The notes beneath the pieces were generated by a model. It did no database searches. It worked only from the letters and a program-made list of their open reading frames with translations, and was not told the DNA's origin. From positions 1 through 51,274 of the forward strand of contig JAPPIT010000218.1 in NCBI GenBank assembly GCA_028820505.1: a stretch of DNA of 51,274 nucleotides, given 5' to 3'. Source of the stretch: Defluviicoccus sp. (GTDB taxonomy: Bacteria; Pseudomonadota; Alphaproteobacteria; MPNO01). This document shows, one piece after another, positions 7,001-15,195 of this stretch. The position numbers and the translations under genes were made by a program. Numbering within the stretch: position 1 is the first letter of the stretch; the number at the start of each line of letters is the position of its first letter.

Positions 7001-8834
7001 GCGATACGGCGAGCTCGCCACCGCGCAGGGCGCGACCGCTGAGAAGCTCGGCGAGGCCTACCGCGAGCTCGCACCCGCGCTCGAGACCTGGCAGGGGATC
7101 GATGCCAGCGACGGAAACGCCGCCTTCGCTCTCGACCCGGCGTTCGAAGCCGACTTCCAGCGGAGCCTGGAGGCGATCGGCGCGGCAAGGCCGTTCATGG
7201 AAGGCGGGGCGCGTCACGAACAGCTCCTCCGCGACCGCGGCGGGATTACCACACGCGACCTCGCGCAGCTCGCCGACAAGCACCGCGTGATCGATGCGAT
7301 CCGGACACGCCAGCGGGCAAACGGGCATGACGCATCCGAGCACGCGCCCAGGAAGCGGTCGCACACACCACGGCCGGCGGACCCCGAAGAGCTCGCCGCG
7401 GAAATTCTCACCGAGCTGGATCGGCTCACCCCCGCCGAGGATCCCGAAACCTCCGAACCGGCGATCGAGTCCGCGCCCGATCACCCGGAGCCCGCCGACC
7501 TGGTTCCTCCCCGGTTCGAGACCGGTCCCGGCCCCCTCCGGGCCTACGAAGGGGACCTCTCACGGACGCACGGCCCCGCGGAGGCGGAACCGCACGCCGC
7601 GCCGGACGAGACCGTCGAACCCGCGATCGACACCGCCGTGACGCCGGCGCGGGCGAAGTCCGAACCTCGGCAGAAGCCATCCGCGGCCGAAACGAGTGCG
7701 ACCGCGCTCTCCGCCAGCGAAGTAGAGGCGCACCACAGCAAGTTCCTCGCGGACGCGCTGCGGAACCAGCAGGCCGCACGGGGCAGGGGACTCCATCCCT
7801 ACCAGACCGAAGAGGCGCCCAGGCTCATCCAGCGCGCCCGCGATCTGCTGCGCCTCCAAGCCCTCCCCGCCGCCAAGGCGCGGGCGTTGCACGACGCGGT
7901 CGCGGCCTACGACGACTGGCTCAGGACGCGCCGGCGGGCTCCCGGGCCGGCGCCGGGCGCGGAACGACCCCGCCGCCGCCGCAAGAGCCGCGCCCAGGCC
8001 GAATTCGACGCGCTCTACGACAAGTTCCTCACCGACGCCGCCGCCAACCGGTCCTCCGCCCGGCGCCAGAACATCCACCCCTACATGACCGAGGACGCCC
8101 CCCGCATCATCCGCCAGGCGCGTGAGCTGATCCGCCTGGGACGTCTCCCCGGTGCAGCCGCACGGACCCTGGCCGACACCATCGCCGAATACGAACGCAT
8201 GCGAGCCCGTGCGGCACGGACCCGCGCCCGCGGCGAGCGCGACGTCCGCCGGACCCCTCGCGCCGCGCCGCCCACACCCACGGAGCCCCGCCGCGTGGCC
8301 CAATCTTCCGCCGCCCGACCGACCCAGGACCGCGCTCCGCAACCCCGTACTCAATCCGGAGCGACGCCTGCGACGCCGCCCACCACGGCCCCGCCGCCCA
8401 ATCGCCAACCCGCTCGACCCATGCCCGATCCGCTCGAAGAACACCGCGCGTGGATCGAGAAGACCGAGGCCGAGCTCAAACAGCTCTTCGCCACCCGGCC
8501 CATCCCGCCAAACCGCCAACCGCCCGTTCTCGGCCCCACTTCGCCAACACCCCAGCCCGCGCCCCGCGAGCTCACCCCGGTGGAGCTGTTCGAGAACCTC
8601 CAGCGGCGGTGCGACGCCAACCGCGAAGCGGCCCGCGCCCGCAACCTCGAACCCTACGAGACCGATGACTGGCGCTCGATCCACGAGGCGGCCAGGCATC
8701 TCGTCAACCGCGACGACGTCCCCGACGAGGCGCGGCCCTACATCCGCGAGCTGGTCTCGGGCTACTACCGCTGGGAATCGCGGCAGCGCCCGCGCCACGA
8801 CCCCCCGACCCAATCCCACCGCATCCGCTATTGA
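4095..8834 (+). CDS. MobF-family relaxase-helicase (TrwC/TraI-like)
   Basis: This 1579-aa protein would nick oriT, bind the 5' end covalently and unwind the transferred strand. Residues 1-300 are the TrwC relaxase domain: paired tyrosines at 13-14 and 27-28, PAYDLTFNADKSVSALWA, and the metal-binding HLHTH at 171-175. Residues ~440-960 are a RecD/TraI-type helicase with Walker A GAAGSGKT (473-480) and Walker B VVDEAG around D544-E545. From ~1100 on it is proline-rich and disordered, with three diverged copies of a ~65-aa helical module (about 1211-1276, 1304-1370, 1496-1560). Start ATG 4095 is the first that fits the short N-terminus of the family; the frame is open to 3288 but that part crosses the accessory gene on the other strand and the oriT. 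The tail ends SHRIRY, basic like many T4SS export signals. Confidence 0.95.
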   Translation: MVATLAKAASADYYIQSQASYRPVDEYYASGEEPDGLWWNPSALTGQRDSPIANGRVIDSADFYRLYNGFHPKTGEKLTQNAGSPQRCPAYDLTFNADKSVSALWAIAPPELRSRIEDAHNDAVRTALADTIAKHCSYTRIRDRDRNIRIVPADLMGALFQHGAARSGDPHLHTHCVILNVARAHHDGQYRAVHGGPLYCWQKAAGAVYRAEVAWLLRERLGIEMEVHGKKNAYTRIAGIPEELVKDWSKRNIHITDTAARMGVVLDGNGALREAVQRFTRDPKQEGIDPEERHLGWLERAATFVASIPALIQSIAGKARDITPEQIREVTRNLDDLPDRMTHHDAVFRYTDIVEQTANACIGLLSREARNTAISRVLHSPKLIRLDKPRPSPDAAIDLAHTRAFTSADNLQAEKDIHALTAELAAAQRFAVPRDAIDARLALLAAQGYPLSDEQADAIRFAAAPGRIAIIEGAAGSGKTTTLRPLADLYREQGCTVIATGVPWTVADALGNDLEAAKYSVAKLISMIEHDQIAIDSNTVIVVDEAGMLSSQQARRILRIGTENGAKLIFAGDTEQQQPVTAGPGLRLIRDVAGSIRVDQMRRQEPDIEDVLVALRGDDRESARLSASLMTPSETEELVAEYRALPEDRRPHVEPWQVSASDAFRRADAGAGIEAYAARGRFHMGRDLEATLSRLVDDWDEYRKTSPDKSALVIAQSNAEVSTLSFMMRERSIQSGEVRRVTVQACRGRDPDAKPTPLEIAVGDRIRIGALHWRKQLFNGTVVTVDELRQSTRKRDGNVRAWIRGHTDRGQEVSFWHDEITSYPDGKIRLDYGYAITMASSQGMTVDRAFVLANQKPARETIYPAATRHRERLDFYIDRKPLEFEIREQRPEDEAGDPVTDRDVREHLAQRWSRLQPKEAAKDYMSEDMLADIRSRTAGTLSPDRRSGPSWLGANDNGNGALAATASRMRYGELATAQGATAEKLGEAYRELAPALETWQGIDASDGNAAFALDPAFEADFQRSLEAIGAARPFMEGGARHEQLLRDRGGITTRDLAQLADKHRVIDAIRTRQRANGHDASEHAPRKRSHTPRPADPEELAAEILTELDRLTPAEDPETSEPAIESAPDHPEPADLVPPRFETGPGPLRAYEGDLSRTHGPAEAEPHAAPDETVEPAIDTAVTPARAKSEPRQKPSAAETSATALSASEVEAHHSKFLADALRNQQAARGRGLHPYQTEEAPRLIQRARDLLRLQALPAAKARALHDAVAAYDDWLRTRRRAPGPAPGAERPRRRRKSRAQAEFDALYDKFLTDAAANRSSARRQNIHPYMTEDAPRIIRQARELIRLGRLPGAAARTLADTIAEYERMRARAARTRARGERDVRRTPRAAPPTPTEPRRVAQSSAARPTQDRAPQPRTQSGATPATPPTTAPPPNRQPARPMPDPLEEHRAWIEKTEAELKQLFATRPIPPNRQPPVLGPTSPTPQPAPRELTPVELFENLQRRCDANREAARARNLEPYETDDWRSIHEAARHLVNRDDVPDEARPYIRELVSGYYRWESRQRPRHDPPTQSHRIRY
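7725..8780 (+). repeat. Triplicated ~65-aa module in the relaxase tail
   Basis: Three protein-level repeats lie at about 7725-7923, 8004-8205 and 8580-8775. They share a helix ending in N..AAR.R.I/L.PY.TED, an APR.I..AR.L.RL block and a final Y..W/M. The DNA copies are diverged, so the duplication is old. The spacers are Pro/Arg-rich. Confidence 0.75.
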
Positions 8835-9119
8835 GCAGGCACAATCGAGCGCCGGGCGCCGAACGCTGGCAGACAATCAGTGTCAGCGAGCCGGAGCGAC
8901 GCCGGATACACGCCGTCAGAGAGAAGCTCGACCGAGAACAAGAGGCCCCGAACGGCCTCGGTGAGGATCGGCGAGGCCGAGCAGTCTGTCGATGTCGAGC
9001 ACCCTCCCGCTCTGCCGCAGCGCCATGCTGGCTCGACGTTCCGAGACCTGACGACAAACCGCACGACCCGGCGGAGTAGAGAGCGGCTAACCGTCGTGGA
9101 ACATCCCCGGGCCGCCCCG
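8835..9119. other. Gene-free interval after the relaxase
   Basis: Short open frames exist here on both strands, but none has a ribosome binding site, family resemblance or typical codon use. No clear terminator follows the relaxase. The interval ends at the promoter of the first SLOG gene. Confidence 0.5.
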
Positions 9120-9147
9120 TTGACGGCGGTTCCCCGGCTGCTAGACT
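9120..9147 (+). promoter_or_regulatory. Sigma-70-type promoter of the first triple-SLOG gene
   Basis: TTGACG (9120-9125) and TAGACT (9142-9147) are separated by 16 nt. The identical arrangement TTGACC-16-TAGACT precedes the paralogous gene at 17037-17064, and CGGCTGCTAGACTCCC/CGCCTGCTAGACTCCC is shared. Confidence 0.7.
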
Positions 9148-9157
9148 CCCCCGGCCA

Positions 9158-9226
9158 CTCCGACGCATAGCCCGCGCGCGCCCCACGGCCGCTCGCCGGG
9201 AGCTGCGGCCCAAGGCCGCGTCGGAG
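9158..9226 (+). promoter_or_regulatory. Leader hairpin burying the ribosome binding site, copy 1
   Basis: CTCCGACGC (9158-9166) is perfectly complementary to GCGTCGGAG (9218-9226). The right arm contains the GGAG ribosome binding site, 6 nt before ATG 9233. A second hairpin, GCGGCC-caa-GGCCGC (9205-9219), overlaps the right arm by two bases, so the two stems may compete. The leader from the predicted +1 is essentially all hairpin. Confidence 0.65.
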
Positions 9227-9232
9227 AACGGT

Positions 9233-10903
9233 ATGGCCCAGCAAACACCGAAGGCCCCCGCCCGTTACGAGAATTCGGACGGTCCGCAAGTCGCTGACGA
9301 GCTCTTCGATTTTTCGGAGACCGAGGCGCGCATCCACAATATCTACGACCGCCTTCGTGGGAGCGCTCCCGAGAAAACCCACGCGGGCACACCGCCGATC
9401 ATGACCATCCCCGAGAACCAACCGCTCGCTCACGGCACCAAGATCCTCATCGCTGGCGCGGCCATGCCGCTCTCCGGCGCATCGATGTTTCGCTTCCTGG
9501 ACGACCAGCGCGCGGCAATTCCCGACCTGGTCCTCGTCCACACCGGAGGCAGCGGGCCGGCAAGTATTGCCGAGGAATGGGCGATCGACCGCAACGTCCC
9601 CCAGATCATCTACCCCCCGGATCCCTACGGGGAAACCGACCGGCAACGTTCCAAGCGCCAACTCGCCATCTTCGACGTGACCCCGCCCGAGCACGTCTAC
9701 GACTTCAGTCACACCGGCCGGAGAACACCCCTCTCCGAAATCGCCGACACCAGGAACGTGCCGGTCACCGTCATGCGCCACATGCTGCAATACGCCTACA
9801 CCCGCGCGATCGAGAACGACCCGATCCATCCGCGACCCACCGTCGCACCCGGAATTCCCGCCACCAGAGGCGAGATGCGCGAACTCGCCCAGACCGACCA
9901 TCAATACGACCTCGACCAGCTCCGGGCTCAACCGAGCCGTCGCATACACCCCCTCGCGATGCAGGATCCGAGGGCGCTCGGTCCGACATTCATCGAAGGC
10001 GCCCGGCCGCCCTTCGACGGCCACTATTTCGTCGTCACGGGTTCGACCACGTCCCCCGACCCGGCCGCCATCTTCTGCTATCTGGACCGGAAATTTCCCG
10101 TCGACGAACCCGATTCCCCCCGCCCGGACCTCATCTTCATCCATACCGGGGAGAGTCCCGCCGAGCGCGCCGCCAGCGATTGGGCCGCAGCGAACGCCAT
10201 CCCGCAGATCGTCTACGCGCGCCACCCGAACGGCGAAACGCTCGATCAGCGAAGCGCCCGCCTCCACACGCTGCTCGACCACGCCTTCCCGCGCACGGTT
10301 TACGACTTCAGCGCCCCCGGCGAACGCTCCGACCTCGCCATCATCGCCCGCAATCACCATCATCTCGTGATCCGGTCCGCCGAGCGCATCCACCACGCGC
10401 TCGCCCAGGCCAGCGATCGCGCCCGGCACGACCGAATTTCAACCGGAACCCCGATCCTCGTCACCGGCGCCGGCACGCCGCCGAACCGTGAGGCCCTCTT
10501 CGGTCTTCTCGACCGGGTCAGGAAGAGCATCCCCGACATGACGCTGGTCCACACCGATCAACCCGGCCCGCCGACCCTCGCGCGCGAATGGGCCGAAAAC
10601 CGGAACGTGCCGCAGCTGATCTCCCCGCCGGACCCCGCCGGCGAGACCCGCGATCAGCGCACCAAGCGGTACAATTCCATCCTCAACGGCATCAAGCCGG
10701 TCCGCATCTACGATTTCACCGAACCGGGGCAACATTCCGAACTCGCTGAGCACGCGAAGCGCCGGGAGCGGTTCGTCTCCGAATCGCGGAGCGTCGTCGA
10801 GCAGGCCCCCGAAGCGGATCGGGACGCTTCTATCTCCCAAGGAGTCTCGCCGGGAGGGGACGTCGACATGGCCAACCGGTCGCGGATTTCGCACTCCTAC
10901 TAG
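9233..10903 (+). CDS. Triple SLOG-domain protein (three DUF2493-like repeats), paralog 1
   Basis: The 556-aa protein has three tandem Rossmann-like domains (about residues 68-180, 263-380, 404-516). Each follows one pattern: a strand such as GTKILIAGA, a helix, IPDLVLVHTGG, EEWA..NVPQI, PDP.GET..QR, a short helix, and YDFS..G..S.LAEIA. The order matches DUF2493/YspA-type SLOG proteins, which bind nucleotides or nucleotide-derived ligands. The usual G-G-A-x-G-x-D loop has lost its Asp. The N-terminus has ELFDFSETEARIHNIYDRL, also present in paralog 2, and the C-terminus ends RISHSY, again shared. No effector, membrane or nuclease domain is attached. The protein is probably cytosolic. Ligand and function are unknown; sensing or sequestering a nucleotide signal is an inference from the family. 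Confidence 0.8.
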   Translation: MAQQTPKAPARYENSDGPQVADELFDFSETEARIHNIYDRLRGSAPEKTHAGTPPIMTIPENQPLAHGTKILIAGAAMPLSGASMFRFLDDQRAAIPDLVLVHTGGSGPASIAEEWAIDRNVPQIIYPPDPYGETDRQRSKRQLAIFDVTPPEHVYDFSHTGRRTPLSEIADTRNVPVTVMRHMLQYAYTRAIENDPIHPRPTVAPGIPATRGEMRELAQTDHQYDLDQLRAQPSRRIHPLAMQDPRALGPTFIEGARPPFDGHYFVVTGSTTSPDPAAIFCYLDRKFPVDEPDSPRPDLIFIHTGESPAERAASDWAAANAIPQIVYARHPNGETLDQRSARLHTLLDHAFPRTVYDFSAPGERSDLAIIARNHHHLVIRSAERIHHALAQASDRARHDRISTGTPILVTGAGTPPNREALFGLLDRVRKSIPDMTLVHTDQPGPPTLAREWAENRNVPQLISPPDPAGETRDQRTKRYNSILNGIKPVRIYDFTEPGQHSELAEHAKRRERFVSESRSVVEQAPEADRDASISQGVSPGGDVDMANRSRISHSY

Positions 10904-10979
10904 AGCTTACACACCCAGCCGCCCCCGTCATGATAAGGAATGCCGCCGAGACCGTCGGCGACGCGCTAGGGCCTGAACT

Positions 10980-11123
10980 GTGACGCAGCGCATCCGCCCC
11001 ACCGACGCCGCCGTTCCTCGTCTCCACCCCCGGGAGCAGGAATATACCGGCTGGGACAGGAACCTGCCTGGCCTCGGGATCCGGGTGCGTCCGACCGGCG
11101 GGAAGAGCTTTGTCCTGCCGCGC
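10980..11123 (+). pseudogene. Tyrosine integrase N-terminal remnant (Arm DNA-binding domain)
   Basis: The first 48 residues (RIRPTDAAVPRL, then WDRNLPGLGIRVRPTGGKSF) match the N-terminal DUF4102/Arm-type DNA-binding domain of site-specific integrases. The gene is then cut by an IS3 fragment; no catalytic domain follows. A C-terminal integrase remnant on the same strand lies at 30615-30828, and the two may be halves of one ancestral gene. Confidence 0.7.
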
Positions 11124-11392
11124 GTCGCTGGCTGGCAGGTCAGCGACAAGCGGATCGAGCGCCTGTGGGAGCGCGAGGGGCCGAAGGTACAGGAAGAGGA
11201 GCCGAGGCGGGGCCGTCTGTGGTTCAACGACGGCTCTTGCATTGGCCTGCCCAACGTCCCTGACGAGTTGACTTGGGAGAGCCTGGAAATCTGGGTTCAG
11301 CGCATGTTCAGCTCCTCACTGAGCCTTGGCGGCTTCACTACGGCACCGTAACGACCATACGGCAGCCTGGGATACCGGCAACCGGCCCTGAA
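11124..11392 (+). pseudogene. IS3-family transposase (OrfB) remnant
   Basis: GWQVSDKRIERLWEREG and RRGRLWFNDGSCI are the OrfB segment before the DDE domain. They jump directly to VPDELTWESLEIW (the usual S.RDELL region) and, after a frameshift near 11313, to WRLHYGTVTTIRQPG, the decayed RxHYNTxRPHSSLGY C-terminus. The catalytic core is deleted. It is joined in frame to the integrase fragment at 11124. Confidence 0.75.
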
Positions 11393-11404
11393 AACGATCG
11401 TCAT

Positions 11405-11477
11405 GCCGAGCTAGTCGCGCGGCTTCGCTGGGCTGCCAGCTGGGCGGAGCTTAGCGGAGCCGGGCGACTAGCTCGGC
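11405..11477. repeat. Large imperfect inverted repeat at the island edge
   Basis: GCCGAGCTAGTCGC (11405-11418) is perfectly complementary to GCGACTAGCTCGGC (11464-11477). The pairing continues inward for about 11 more bases with two mismatches, giving a ~25-bp stem around a ~23-nt loop. It lies between the IS3 remnant and the end of the nuclease gene. It may be a transposon end, a MITE-like relic or a strong terminator; it lacks a long T run. Confidence 0.6.
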
Positions 11478-11570
11478 GGAGAAATCGTCTATCCACTAAC
11501 ATCCGAAGCGGACCAGTCGCCGCGGGCAGGGCGTCGTCAATTAGGGCGGGGACCCCGGAGAGTTGCGAGG

Positions 11571-13052
11571 TCAAAGAGCTCGGACACCGTCGAGCACTAC
11601 TCGTGTTGCGAGGCAATCGTCCTCATTGTAGTCGAGTATTCGCTGCTTGATGGTGTTATCGCCGGTCCGCGTCCATCGATCGAACCACTCGATCGAAGCA
11701 GCTCCCGAGGGATCCATGTCACGCCAGTTGAAGCCGAGAAACTTAGCGAGCGTCTTGATGGAATGATCGCGTGTCGGCCATTCTGTGGCCTTTCGGACAA
11801 CATCGAAGTACAAGTCAACGGATTGACTTGGGTCGAACAGGGTCTCGATGTCATTTTCACTGCAGACAGTGGGATACTTTACTTGCAATTTACGCCAGAT
11901 CGTGCGTTCGTATTTTGAATAATAGTAAATCACGCAGGGTTGATTTTCGCAGATGTACCGCCAGGCATCTGCAAAAGCACGTTCTTCTTCCTCTGCAGTT
12001 ACATCATCTGTAAAGAAGGGGTTATATTTCTCGCTGGACACTTCGCCATCACGTCGCTCAACGAAACCGTGCAAATAGCAATGGTCCCGCATTGGATCGA
12101 CTTCAATATCGAAGAAGAGTTCAGTCTGAGCGTGGGGAAGGTGCAGGGATGCTGTCAGGTAGGGCCTGGCGCCCTTCGTCTTGGTGAGATTGGCTCTGTC
12201 GTGGAATTTACGAAGCGTATCGGGACCGATCCCTCGGAAATCGCTCCTCTTTCCGGAGATGAACATCTCCACGTCGGCAGATGCGAGCTCGGAGATCGTC
12301 GAAATGCGGTCACTCATGACATCTCGTTTGGCACGCCCCAGTTCGGGCAACAGGGTTAGATCATCCGATCCTTCAAGATCGGCAACGCAAGCGGTGTACC
12401 AATGGCAGAGTTTGCAAGGCCCGCTATATGCCGGCGAGGTCACCTCGGTCCGCGCCACAATACCTCGCGCGCGCTTCAAGGTTTCTTGGTACACCTGCCA
12501 CATGGTCCAAGGGTTCCTCTTGCCCTGCGCCTCATCGAGGTCGTAGACAATTTCGGCCCCGTGAATGTCCCATACAAAAGGACGCCTAGAACTCGCGAAG
12601 CCTTGCTGATCAAGGATATCCGTGTAAAGTGAGAGCTGAACGCCATAGTGTTTCTTTAGTTGCGCGTCCTCGCCGTCGCCGTACTCTCCCGAACCGGACT
12701 TAATGTCCCCCGCCACATAGCCCCCGTCTTCGTAGCGTAACAAATCGGGGTCACCGAGGAGATCACCTGTTGTTATACGCGCGCTATAAATCAGCGGCTC
12801 CCCTCGTTGCATGGCCTCCAAGGTTTCGCGTTCCTTCTCTTCCCCGGCATAGCGTGTAAGATCAAGAATAGGCTGTTCAAGACCTTCGATCACTTCAACC
12901 TCAAATGCCGTACCTTTTTCCCAGAGAAGTTGAACAAAGGCATTGACCTTGTCTCGTTTGGTTCGATCACCATAGAGATCCATCGTCGGTCGATGAGGGC
13001 ACTGGATCAAATCGTAGAGTAGGGCAGCAGTTATCTTCGGAGCCACACTCAT
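11571..13052 (-). CDS. TM0106-type RecB-like nuclease with Cas4-like Cys cluster
   Basis: The 493-aa protein has an N-terminal PD-(D/E)XK nuclease unit (GDPDLLRYEDGGYVAGDIKSG, about residues 100-125), with one cysteine near the N-terminus (LIQCPHRP) and CKLCHWYTAC near residue 215. This spacing matches the 4Fe-4S cluster of Cas4/AddB nucleases. The second half is an RNase H-like 3'-5' exonuclease fold: ELFFDIEVDPMRD, then DYNEDDCLATR near the end. It would degrade DNA. It is the last gene of the minus-strand SIR2-HerA-KTSC operon, so it probably belongs to that defence system. I prefer ATG 13052, with AAGGTG six bases before it, over GTG 13061. The gene is visibly less GC-rich than the backbone. 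Confidence 0.85.
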   Translation of the reverse strand: MSVAPKITAALLYDLIQCPHRPTMDLYGDRTKRDKVNAFVQLLWEKGTAFEVEVIEGLEQPILDLTRYAGEEKERETLEAMQRGEPLIYSARITTGDLLGDPDLLRYEDGGYVAGDIKSGSGEYGDGEDAQLKKHYGVQLSLYTDILDQQGFASSRRPFVWDIHGAEIVYDLDEAQGKRNPWTMWQVYQETLKRARGIVARTEVTSPAYSGPCKLCHWYTACVADLEGSDDLTLLPELGRAKRDVMSDRISTISELASADVEMFISGKRSDFRGIGPDTLRKFHDRANLTKTKGARPYLTASLHLPHAQTELFFDIEVDPMRDHCYLHGFVERRDGEVSSEKYNPFFTDDVTAEEEERAFADAWRYICENQPCVIYYYSKYERTIWRKLQVKYPTVCSENDIETLFDPSQSVDLYFDVVRKATEWPTRDHSIKTLAKFLGFNWRDMDPSGAASIEWFDRWTRTGDNTIKQRILDYNEDDCLATRVVLDGVRAL

Positions 13053-13134
13053 TTCTCCCACCTTTTGCTTGGTCCGATAGCCAGCGTCAAGGGTTCATCA
13101 ACTCCTTTAGATATTTCTATCGAGCGTCTCGGCC

Positions 13135-13347
13135 TTAGCCAACACGCGAATATGGATATGCGTTCTTTATGTAGGCATTTAAGAACCGTCCCTTGGAACC
13201 TTCTGCCATCAACTGGTCGTACATATTTTGCGGTACATTGTAATACTGATAAAGTGAGCCATTCAGGAACTCGACTTCAAGCGTTTCCGTGTTTGCGTCG
13301 TAGCCGATGGAAGCGATGTTGGACGATGCGACGGAATACCTTTGCAT
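13135..13347 (-). CDS. KTSC-domain protein, 70 aa
   Basis: The whole protein is one KTSC domain: VASSNIASIGYDANTETLEV, then FLNGSLYQYYNVP and a C-terminal helix ending LNAYIKNAYPYSRVG. The domain is small, widespread and of unknown function; it often occurs beside nucleic-acid enzymes. AGGAG precedes the ATG, 9 nt after the herA stop codon, so it is co-transcribed with sir2-herA. The tight linkage suggests it is a third component or regulator of the SIR2-HerA system. Confidence 0.85.
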   Translation of the reverse strand: MQRYSVASSNIASIGYDANTETLEVEFLNGSLYQYYNVPQNMYDQLMAEGSKGRFLNAYIKNAYPYSRVG

Positions 13348-13356
13348 AGCAGTCTC

Positions 13357-15195
13357 CTAGCTATCCTCTGATACGTCTTCGACATTCTGGCGTCTAATGT
13401 CAAGCTCATGCACTACCGCCCGTGACCGCTGAGCACGCCACGATGCTATGACGCGATCATAGCCTTCGCGTCTACGGGGTATGGACCATTGCGCGACGAT
13501 GTCGGGATCGATACTCTGTGGTAGACGGTCTTCTGGCGGCAGCGTGATGCGACAGCGCATAGGCAGCTTGGCCGCTTCACCCATGACGATCGCTTCACCG
13601 GTTCGAAGAACGGGCAGCACCTCAAGAAGGCCTACAAGGCCATCTGGAAGCGTTCCTCGTACCCGCTCACGATCCCTTGGATTGGATAGCCTGAGAGCAA
13701 AGAAGGTACCGCACTGCGAAAGGATTGTTTCGTCCACTTCAGATGGACGCTGGCTAATTACCATAGCACCCACACCATACTTGCGACCTTCTTTGGCAAT
13801 GCGCTGAACGGTCTCAGATGCCAAACTAATCTTGCCGCTTTCCAGATATCGGTGAGCTTCCTCCATAACGACCAGCAAAGGTCGGTCAATGCCACCTTCC
13901 GACTTTTCCCGCGACCAGAATAGTGATTCATATACGATTTTGAGAATTGATCCGATGAGGCGTTCAAGTACCGAACTCGGCACTCCGGAAAGATCTAAGA
14001 TAGTGATCGGATTCGAGCTACCGATCCAACCCGCGAGCAGTGCGTCGAGGTCACTCTGAGTCCGACCCGATAGATCTGGCTCCCAAGGGCCAGGATGAAG
14101 CAGGAAATCGTACCTGCGATCCAGCAGTCGAGACCGAAGTAGGTTCAGTTGTCGTCGAATTCCGACAGCCTGGGTATTCAGAAACGGTCCCTGTGCACCC
14201 ATCGCATGCGGCTTATATTGAGGAGCCACTAACGCATCTGCATCTCCAGGATCCTGAATAGCAGGTTGATCTCGGTCAGCTCCCTCGAATGTGGTAAGTT
14301 CAAAATCAATCAAATCGTACCAAAGCGTTTTCAAGCTAAAGGGAAGCGGGGTATCAACTGTAATTGATCCTTCCTCCACGCCTGGGAACGGTGTGGCATT
14401 ATGAGATTGGACCTTCAACGAGAATATCTTGTCAGTGAACGCCGTTTCTCGTGGCCCATCATCTAAACCTCCCGTCAAGAAGTCTAGCAAATCGGACCCA
14501 TTAAGGGCCCAATACGGAATAAACAGCTGTTGTTCGCCAAATTGTGGATCCACTGAGTAAATTGTGGCGACGTCCGAGAGGGCGTTCCTATACTCGCCGT
14601 GTATATCAAGCATCAAGACCCTGGCACTCGGGTAGCCACCATTATCTTGTGAACTGGCGGTAATCGCTTGTAGCAAACTCGCTATCGTCGTCGACTTTCC
14701 AGACCCGGTTGAGCCGAGGACAGCTGAGTGGCGTGTTACCAGCTCGTTGAGAGCCACCTTTGCGGGAATACTCTCAGCGCTTGACAGTGAGCCAATAGCG
14801 ACCTGTCCATGATCGTCAGCGCCATAGACGCGCGCGAGATTAGTCTCTGTCGCGATGTGTACACTATCGTCGACATTTGGATATTGACTGATCCCGCGTT
14901 CGAATACATCACCGATTGACTCCCCAATCAGCTGAACTTCCATCCAACGACCCGTATCCGGATCGCTGGCCTCCGAGGGTTGAGGGGCTGCCTGAGCACC
15001 CACCTGCGATATCACCCCAAACAGATCCTGATAGCCCTGCGGGATACGAACAAAGCCAGCCACTTGACCAATCCGATAGGTACGACCCTCGATAATGGTT
15101 AAGCCCGAGGCTACTGATTGAGCCATACGAACGCTGACGGATGAGCCCGAAACCGATGCAACAGTGCCCAAGTACGTTGGATCGCGGCTAAGCAT
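13357..15195 (-). CDS. herA: HerA-type ATPase/translocase of a SIR2-HerA system
   Basis: The 612-aa protein starts with a HAS-barrel (YLGTVASVSGSSVSVRMAQ) followed by a FtsK/HerA RecA-like motor. Walker A is HSAVLGSTGSGKSTT, Walker B is LLVVMEEAHRYL, and the sensor/arginine region is VISQRPSEVDETILSQC. HerA hexamers pump DNA; in described SIR2-HerA defence pairs the hexamer binds and activates SIR2 NAD+ hydrolysis. I prefer start ATG 15195, whose ATGCTTAG overlaps the sir2 stop codon by 8 nt and which begins right before the HAS-barrel; upstream starts at 15222 and 15237 would overlap sir2 more. The sir2 gene is immediately upstream. Confidence 0.9.
   Translation of the reverse strand: MLSRDPTYLGTVASVSGSSVSVRMAQSVASGLTIIEGRTYRIGQVAGFVRIPQGYQDLFGVISQVGAQAAPQPSEASDPDTGRWMEVQLIGESIGDVFERGISQYPNVDDSVHIATETNLARVYGADDHGQVAIGSLSSAESIPAKVALNELVTRHSAVLGSTGSGKSTTIASLLQAITASSQDNGGYPSARVLMLDIHGEYRNALSDVATIYSVDPQFGEQQLFIPYWALNGSDLLDFLTGGLDDGPRETAFTDKIFSLKVQSHNATPFPGVEEGSITVDTPLPFSLKTLWYDLIDFELTTFEGADRDQPAIQDPGDADALVAPQYKPHAMGAQGPFLNTQAVGIRRQLNLLRSRLLDRRYDFLLHPGPWEPDLSGRTQSDLDALLAGWIGSSNPITILDLSGVPSSVLERLIGSILKIVYESLFWSREKSEGGIDRPLLVVMEEAHRYLESGKISLASETVQRIAKEGRKYGVGAMVISQRPSEVDETILSQCGTFFALRLSNPRDRERVRGTLPDGLVGLLEVLPVLRTGEAIVMGEAAKLPMRCRITLPPEDRLPQSIDPDIVAQWSIPRRREGYDRVIASWRAQRSRAVVHELDIRRQNVEDVSEDS

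Noticed and set aside
13357-15195. Treating the HerA-like ATPase as a VirB4 conjugation ATPase
   Set aside because: It has a HAS-barrel N-terminus, overlaps a SIR2 gene and lies far from the transfer operon.
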